From: Spirochaetota bacterium
GTDB lineage: Bacteria > Spirochaetota > UBA4802 > JAFGJZ01
Direction: 5' to 3'
Assembly: GCA_029554345.1 (NCBI GenBank)
Contig: JAKPJF010000128.1
Coordinates: forward strand, 1 to 35,902
DNA: 35,902 bases
Position numbers and translations under genes: made by a program. The notes under the pieces are model-generated. The model was given only the letters and a program-made list of their open reading frames with translations. It searched no databases and had not been told where the DNA came from. Shown in pieces: positions 32,805-35,902 of the stretch. Numbering within the stretch: position 1 is the stretch's first letter; each line of letters begins with the position of its first letter.

Positions 32805-34061
32805 ATGGATAACAGAGATATTCTTGTTGTTGAAGACGATAAGATCATGTCCAAATACATTTCAGATATACTGAAAGATGAAAATTATAATGTTTCGAAT
32901 GCTTATGACGGTCTATCAGCTTTGGAAAAATATGAATCGGGAAACTACAGCGCCATTATAACAGATCTCGAAATGCCGCAGATGGACGGAATAGAACTTA
33001 TCCAAAGACTTCAGGCGAAAGAATTCCCTCCGGTAATTATTGTGAGCACAGTGAAAAATGATCCCGATACAATAATAAGCATCATGAAAATGGGAGTTTA
33101 CACCTATCTTCTGAAACCAATAAATTCGGCTGAATTGATTTTTTCGGTCAATAAGGGTTGTGAATACTCTAAGATTTTGCGGGCAAACATGGTCTATGAA
33201 AAGGAAAAAAATATCCGTTTGGAGAATCAGCTCGAATGGTACCGGTGGCGTGAAAGATTTGTCTCAGGTTCCAGGGCAGGAGCGGGAAGCAGTATCTTTC
33301 AGGGACTTCTGACGAGTTTTAATCAGGGGGCTGGATTCGGGTCAATGGTTTCCATGATTGATCTTCTTGCAGCAAACGCGAAAAAAGAAAAAGGGTATTA
33401 CAGGATAGATTCATCTTTTTTTGACGCAATAATCGATAATAATAAAATAGCCTCAAAGGCCTTGGATGTTCTAGCTTTTATAAGAGATATTATCGACAAC
33501 GGTCTTGTTCTCAAAAAGGGGAAGGCTTCAGACATTCATGATATTTTTATTTCTTCGTCAAATGAGCTCAGAAAATATTCGGACATTAAAAACCAGCATG
33601 TCATTGTCAGTGATATCAAGCCTTCTTTCGAGGAAGCCGAAATGCTTTTCAATTATGAGTCGGTGAAGAAGGTGGCTGATGAACTTTTACTGAATGCTTT
33701 CAAGTACTCGGAAAAAGATACTGATATTATAGTTCTCGCAGATATGGAAGACGGAAATTTCCGAATTTCCGTGATCAGTATGCCTGAGAAAACGGCTTAT
33801 TCCGAAAAAGGGATTTCCATAGAATATGAGAACATAATTTTTGAACCTTTCTGCCGTTTGACTAAAACCGTACAGGAATCATACCATACACTGGAATTCG
33901 GGCTTGGTTTGACTATGGTGGAAAAAATCATAAATGCTCATAAAGGTAAAATCAAACTTTACAACATAAAAGATCATGCTTTCGTGAACGGTGATCCTTC
34001 CAGGGCGGTTGAAGTAAAAGTCTGCGCCGTTATGAGTATTCCTGTTATATCGGAATCTTGA
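32805..34061 (+). CDS. Receiver domain fused to a degenerate histidine-kinase-type ATPase
   Basis: A 418-residue protein. Residues 1-120 form a CheY-like receiver with acidic E10/D11/D12, phosphoacceptor D54 (ITDLEMPQMDG), S81/T82 and K104 (YLLKP), all intact. A linker coil (about 125-150) leads to a helical region where the H-box should be (LLTSFNQGAGFGSMVSMIDLL, about 168-188), but no phospho-His is present. The C-terminal HATPase has an N-box (ADELLLNAFKYS, N297) and a late G-box (EFGLGLTMVEKIINAHKG), while the D-x-G-x-G box is not recognisable. It may be a phosphorylation-controlled binding protein rather than a kinase. The gene is single, in a degraded region. Confidence 0.82.
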   Translation: MDNRDILVVEDDKIMSKYISDILKDENYNVSNAYDGLSALEKYESGNYSAIITDLEMPQMDGIELIQRLQAKEFPPVIIVSTVKNDPDTIISIMKMGVYTYLLKPINSAELIFSVNKGCEYSKILRANMVYEKEKNIRLENQLEWYRWRERFVSGSRAGAGSSIFQGLLTSFNQGAGFGSMVSMIDLLAANAKKEKGYYRIDSSFFDAIIDNNKIASKALDVLAFIRDIIDNGLVLKKGKASDIHDIFISSSNELRKYSDIKNQHVIVSDIKPSFEEAEMLFNYESVKKVADELLLNAFKYSEKDTDIIVLADMEDGNFRISVISMPEKTAYSEKGISIEYENIIFEPFCRLTKTVQESYHTLEFGLGLTMVEKIINAHKGKIKLYNIKDHAFVNGDPSRAVEVKVCAVMSIPVISES

Positions 34062-34416
34062 TAAACTACGTAGAAGAGTTCAAGCGAATTGCACAGGAGA
34101 GCTCCGGTGTCAATAGATAATACTGATTTACAGTTTATCTTTTATTCTCTAAATTGATTTGCCGACAATAAACACATGTGCGGTCTTTAGAGGCTTTCGT
34201 TAAAAGGTTTAGTTGACGATGTGAATTAGATTAAGTATCTGATACCTGAATAATGAAACTTGATTTCGTTTGTATTTCAATTGACTTAATGAAATGCAAA
34301 AACTATATCGGGCTCATATATTTAAAACTCGAACAAATTCAATTAAACAAGATTTTGAAGAATAAAATGTTTAATTCTGCTTGTCATATCTTAGATGAAT
34401 AAATTGTGAGGATCTG
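34062..34416. other. Tautomerase leader, duplicated at 31453
   Basis: About 355 AT-rich bases without a gene. Positions 34289-34416 are homologous to 31453-31585, so the leader was copied with the gene start. Conserved parts include GAATAAA and TTGAAA-like stretches, perhaps promoter elements. Confidence 0.6.
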
Positions 34417-34806
34417 TTGGTTAAAATATACGGCATAGATGAGAAGTTGAATCCTGTCAAATCAAGAATTTCTGATCTTATAAACGAAGCTTTTGTTGAG
34501 TCGATTTCCTTTCCGTCCGATAAGCGCATACACAGATTTTTTCCGATGAAACGGGAGGATTTTTTTTACCCGGCTGGAAGGACTGACGCGTATACGATGA
34601 TTGAAATTTCGATGATGGAAGGGCGCAGCGTTGAAGCCAAGAAAAATCTTATTAAAAATATTTTTTCAAAACTGCAGACCGGCTTAAATATCAGTCCGGC
34701 GGATGTGGAAATTACAATTACTGAACAGCCGCCGCATTGCTGGGGATTCAGGGGAATAACCGGTGACGAAGCTGTATTAAGTTATAAGGTTGACGTTAAG
34801 CCGTAA
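34417..34806 (+). CDS. Tautomerase-family protein lacking Pro1
   Basis: The 129-residue protein belongs to the 4-oxalocrotonate tautomerase superfamily in its longer form: VKIYGIDEKLNPVKSRISDLI, KRIHRFFPMKREDFFYPAGR, YTMIEISMMEGRSVEAKKNLI and ISPADVEITITEQPPHCWGFRG are characteristic. The family's catalytic base is the N-terminal proline freed by Met removal. Here no in-frame ATG or GTG exists before VKIYG; the likely start is TTG at 34417 (GAGG upstream), giving M-V, and the codon at the proline position is CTG. The second copy at 31453 still shows CCG there. The enzyme may therefore be impaired, or the start may be mis-resolved. Confidence 0.78.
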   Translation: MVKIYGIDEKLNPVKSRISDLINEAFVESISFPSDKRIHRFFPMKREDFFYPAGRTDAYTMIEISMMEGRSVEAKKNLIKNIFSKLQTGLNISPADVEITITEQPPHCWGFRGITGDEAVLSYKVDVKP

Positions 34807-34943
34807 GAACGTGATTTCTCTTGTTGTATCTGTTATTATATCGTTGAGAAATTGAATTGTTGCTTAGTTGTCCATTATTTTCGTGTCGTTATTTTTGCTT
34901 TTAGGGAAAATGATTATGATATATTCCGTTTGAGGGTTAATGT

Positions 34944-35165
34944 TTGAGTCAAAACATTAAAATAATACAAAGTTGTATTAAAGATACAAGTGAAGCGATG
35001 AAAGAAAAAAATATATCTTATCGTTGTTAAAGATGTAATGCTATTCTACCGTCTATTCCCGGCAGAAACATTGGGTGTGATTGCGGTAATGTGTTTATTG
35101 ATAACGATTATTGCAGATTATCTATTGATGACTATGGATTTTTTGAAGTAATAGAGAATGTCTGA
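34944..35165 (+). pseudogene. Small zinc-ribbon gene interrupted by a stop codon
   Basis: From a TTG at 34944 (GAGGG upstream) the frame reads LSQNIKIIQSCIKDTSEAM..KNISYRC, then TAA (35028-35030), then RCNAILPSIPGRNIGCDCGN and VFIDNDYCRLSIDDYGFFEV to a stop at 35165. With a Lys codon (AAA) in place of TAA, the ribbon would be CKRC...CDC, a C-x2-C/C-x-C zinc ribbon of a small conserved family (I recall relatives with C.C..N.FID.DY.RL). The reading frame is otherwise intact on both sides, so the mutation is recent or an error. A 72-residue intact ancestor is inferred. Confidence 0.6.
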
Positions 35166-35175
35166 AGGTGGATTT

Positions 35176-35709
35176 GTGCGCAAATTAATGTTTATATTCG
35201 TGGCATTATTGCTGTCATGCAGTACAAATGTAACTGAGTTTAGAAAATTAAAAGACTCGAAGGAGATATTTTATTCTATAACTGACTATTTTACATTAAC
35301 GATGGATTCACCAAAAAGTTTTTCTGCTGAAGAAAATTATTATTTTAAAGGCAATATTTATTTTAAGCTGCATATGGATAATGGAAATAATAAATGTTAC
35401 TATGATTTAATTGAATTGAAAGTATATGACGAAAACCATGTACCTTTAAAAATAGAAAGAATTGATATTGTTAAAGATGGATCGCTGGTTGCTAGAAATG
35501 TCAATTTGTCAGATGCCGTGAATAAATATGAATTCAATGAAGTATATTTTGTATGTGAGAGTAGGATTGATAATAGTTTTAAAATATATATTGATTATAA
35601 AATTAAAATCTCAGTAATATTAGTTCAAGAAGAAGTCTTCGATTATTGGGATGAGAATGTCGAATTGACCAAATATATAATAAAATGTGAAAGAAATATA
35701 TTCATATAA
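35176..35709 (+). CDS. Lipoprotein of unknown function
   Basis: A protein of about 177 residues. The GTG at 35176, five bases after GAAGGTG, gives a normal signal, MRKLMFIFVALLLSC (Cys at residue 15); an ATG six codons earlier (35158), inside the previous frame, is the alternative. The mature part has many Asp, Lys and aromatic residues and a beta-strand pattern (NYYFKGNIYFKLHMD, CYYDLIELKVYD, KYEFNEVYFVC, FKIYIDYKIKISVIL). No known domain is recognised. It is strongly AT-rich and lies between the broken zinc-ribbon gene and a likely insertion sequence, which fits horizontally acquired DNA. Confidence 0.72.
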   Translation: MRKLMFIFVALLLSCSTNVTEFRKLKDSKEIFYSITDYFTLTMDSPKSFSAEENYYFKGNIYFKLHMDNGNNKCYYDLIELKVYDENHVPLKIERIDIVKDGSLVARNVNLSDAVNKYEFNEVYFVCESRIDNSFKIYIDYKIKISVILVQEEVFDYWDENVELTKYIIKCERNIFI

Positions 35710-35781
35710 ATTTATAAATCATTTAAGGGTTTATCTGCATGTACCACTGCTGTCCCATAGAATCATAAGAAAACAAGAAAA

Positions 35782-35864
35782 ATGCTATTAATTCTCAAAT
35801 GCGTTGATTATGTTGGAATTGCAAAACACCAATAAAATCAATACAATCGGAGAATTAATAGCAT
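35782..35864 (+). promoter_or_regulatory. Inverted repeat masking a start site (IS leader)
   Basis: ATGCTATTAATTCTC (35782-35796) and GAGAATTAATAGCAT (35850-35864) are perfect 15-bp inverted copies, separated by 53 bases. The right arm covers the ribosome binding site (GGAG) and the first two bases of the ATG at 35863. RNA initiated upstream would fold and hide the start; RNA initiated within the loop would not. Confidence 0.65.
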
Positions 35865-35902
35865 GTTTAAGACAAAATGTTTACTGAAAGAAATGCAATC
35901 AT
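35863..35902 (+). CDS. 5' end of a gene, probably a transposase, cut by the edge
   Basis: The ATG at 35863, with CGGAG upstream, opens MFKTKCLLKEMQS to the end of the window. Thirteen residues do not identify the family. The leader hairpin that hides the start site and the sequence TGCTGTCCCATAGAATC at about 35748-35764, which resembles IS terminal sequences, suggest an IS transposase (IS4-like possible). Low certainty. Confidence 0.4.
   Translation, partial: MFKTKCLLKEMQS

Noticed and set aside
1-35902. CRISPR arrays, tRNA or rRNA genes
   Set aside because: I read the intergenic spaces and saw no regularly spaced repeats, no cloverleaf with a GTTCRA arm, and no rRNA-like sequence.

Overview
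The window is bacterial chromosomal DNA, moderately AT-rich, with Shine-Dalgarno-led genes (GGAGG or AGGAG types) and many secreted or lipid-anchored proteins, so a diderm (Gram-negative) cell is likely. Several traits are at home in spirochaetes and other anaerobic diderm phyla: numerous small lipoproteins with relaxed lipoboxes, TPR and ankyrin proteins, a DUF2157/GDYXXLXY gene pair and a solitary gatA. No rRNA, tRNA or phylogenetic marker strong enough to name the phylum is present, so that assignment is tentative.

Layout. (1) Positions 1-4500 are an AT-rich accessory segment. It holds an edge gene on the minus strand, a HEPN-like protein, three unrelated type II toxin-antitoxin (TA) modules (RHH/RelE, BrnT/BrnA, RHH/PIN) and a class A2 beta-lactamase that overlaps the PIN toxin gene by an ATGA. 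Diverged copies of one intergenic repeat lie between the first modules. (2) Positions 4500-6410 carry two duplicated small lipoprotein genes, a Nudix hydrolase and an ankyrin protein. (3) Positions 6578-15656 hold a giant alpha-2-macroglobulin with an intact thioester, gatA overlapping a TPR lipoprotein gene, and typA/bipA. (4) Positions 15730-21438, all on the minus strand, encode a beta-helix lipoprotein, an SDR oxidoreductase with its TetR regulator (a shared palindromic operator lies before each), a small nucleotidyltransferase, and the GDYXXLXY and DUF2157 membrane proteins. (5) Positions 21690-31294, on the plus strand, hold an unrecognised protein, then a MoxR-DUF58-transglutaminase operon whose transglutaminase has Ser in place of the catalytic Cys. 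A large secreted TPR/HExxH/transglutaminase protein with an intact Cys-His-Asp triad follows, then two small proteins. (6) Positions 31300-35902 are a decaying zone. It contains a tautomerase fragment, a TPR protein followed in frame by the tail of a lost HD-GYP protein, a receiver/ATPase protein, a tautomerase without the usual Pro1, a zinc-ribbon gene broken by a stop codon, a lipoprotein, and the left end of a likely insertion sequence.

The genes of most functional interest are the TA/beta-lactamase operon, which may tie an antibiotic resistance gene to an addiction module, and the MoxR-DUF58-transglutaminase group. In the latter, an apparently inactive membrane transglutaminase sits next to a secreted protein with a complete one. 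The ends of the window and several remnants show that mobile elements and duplication have been active here.
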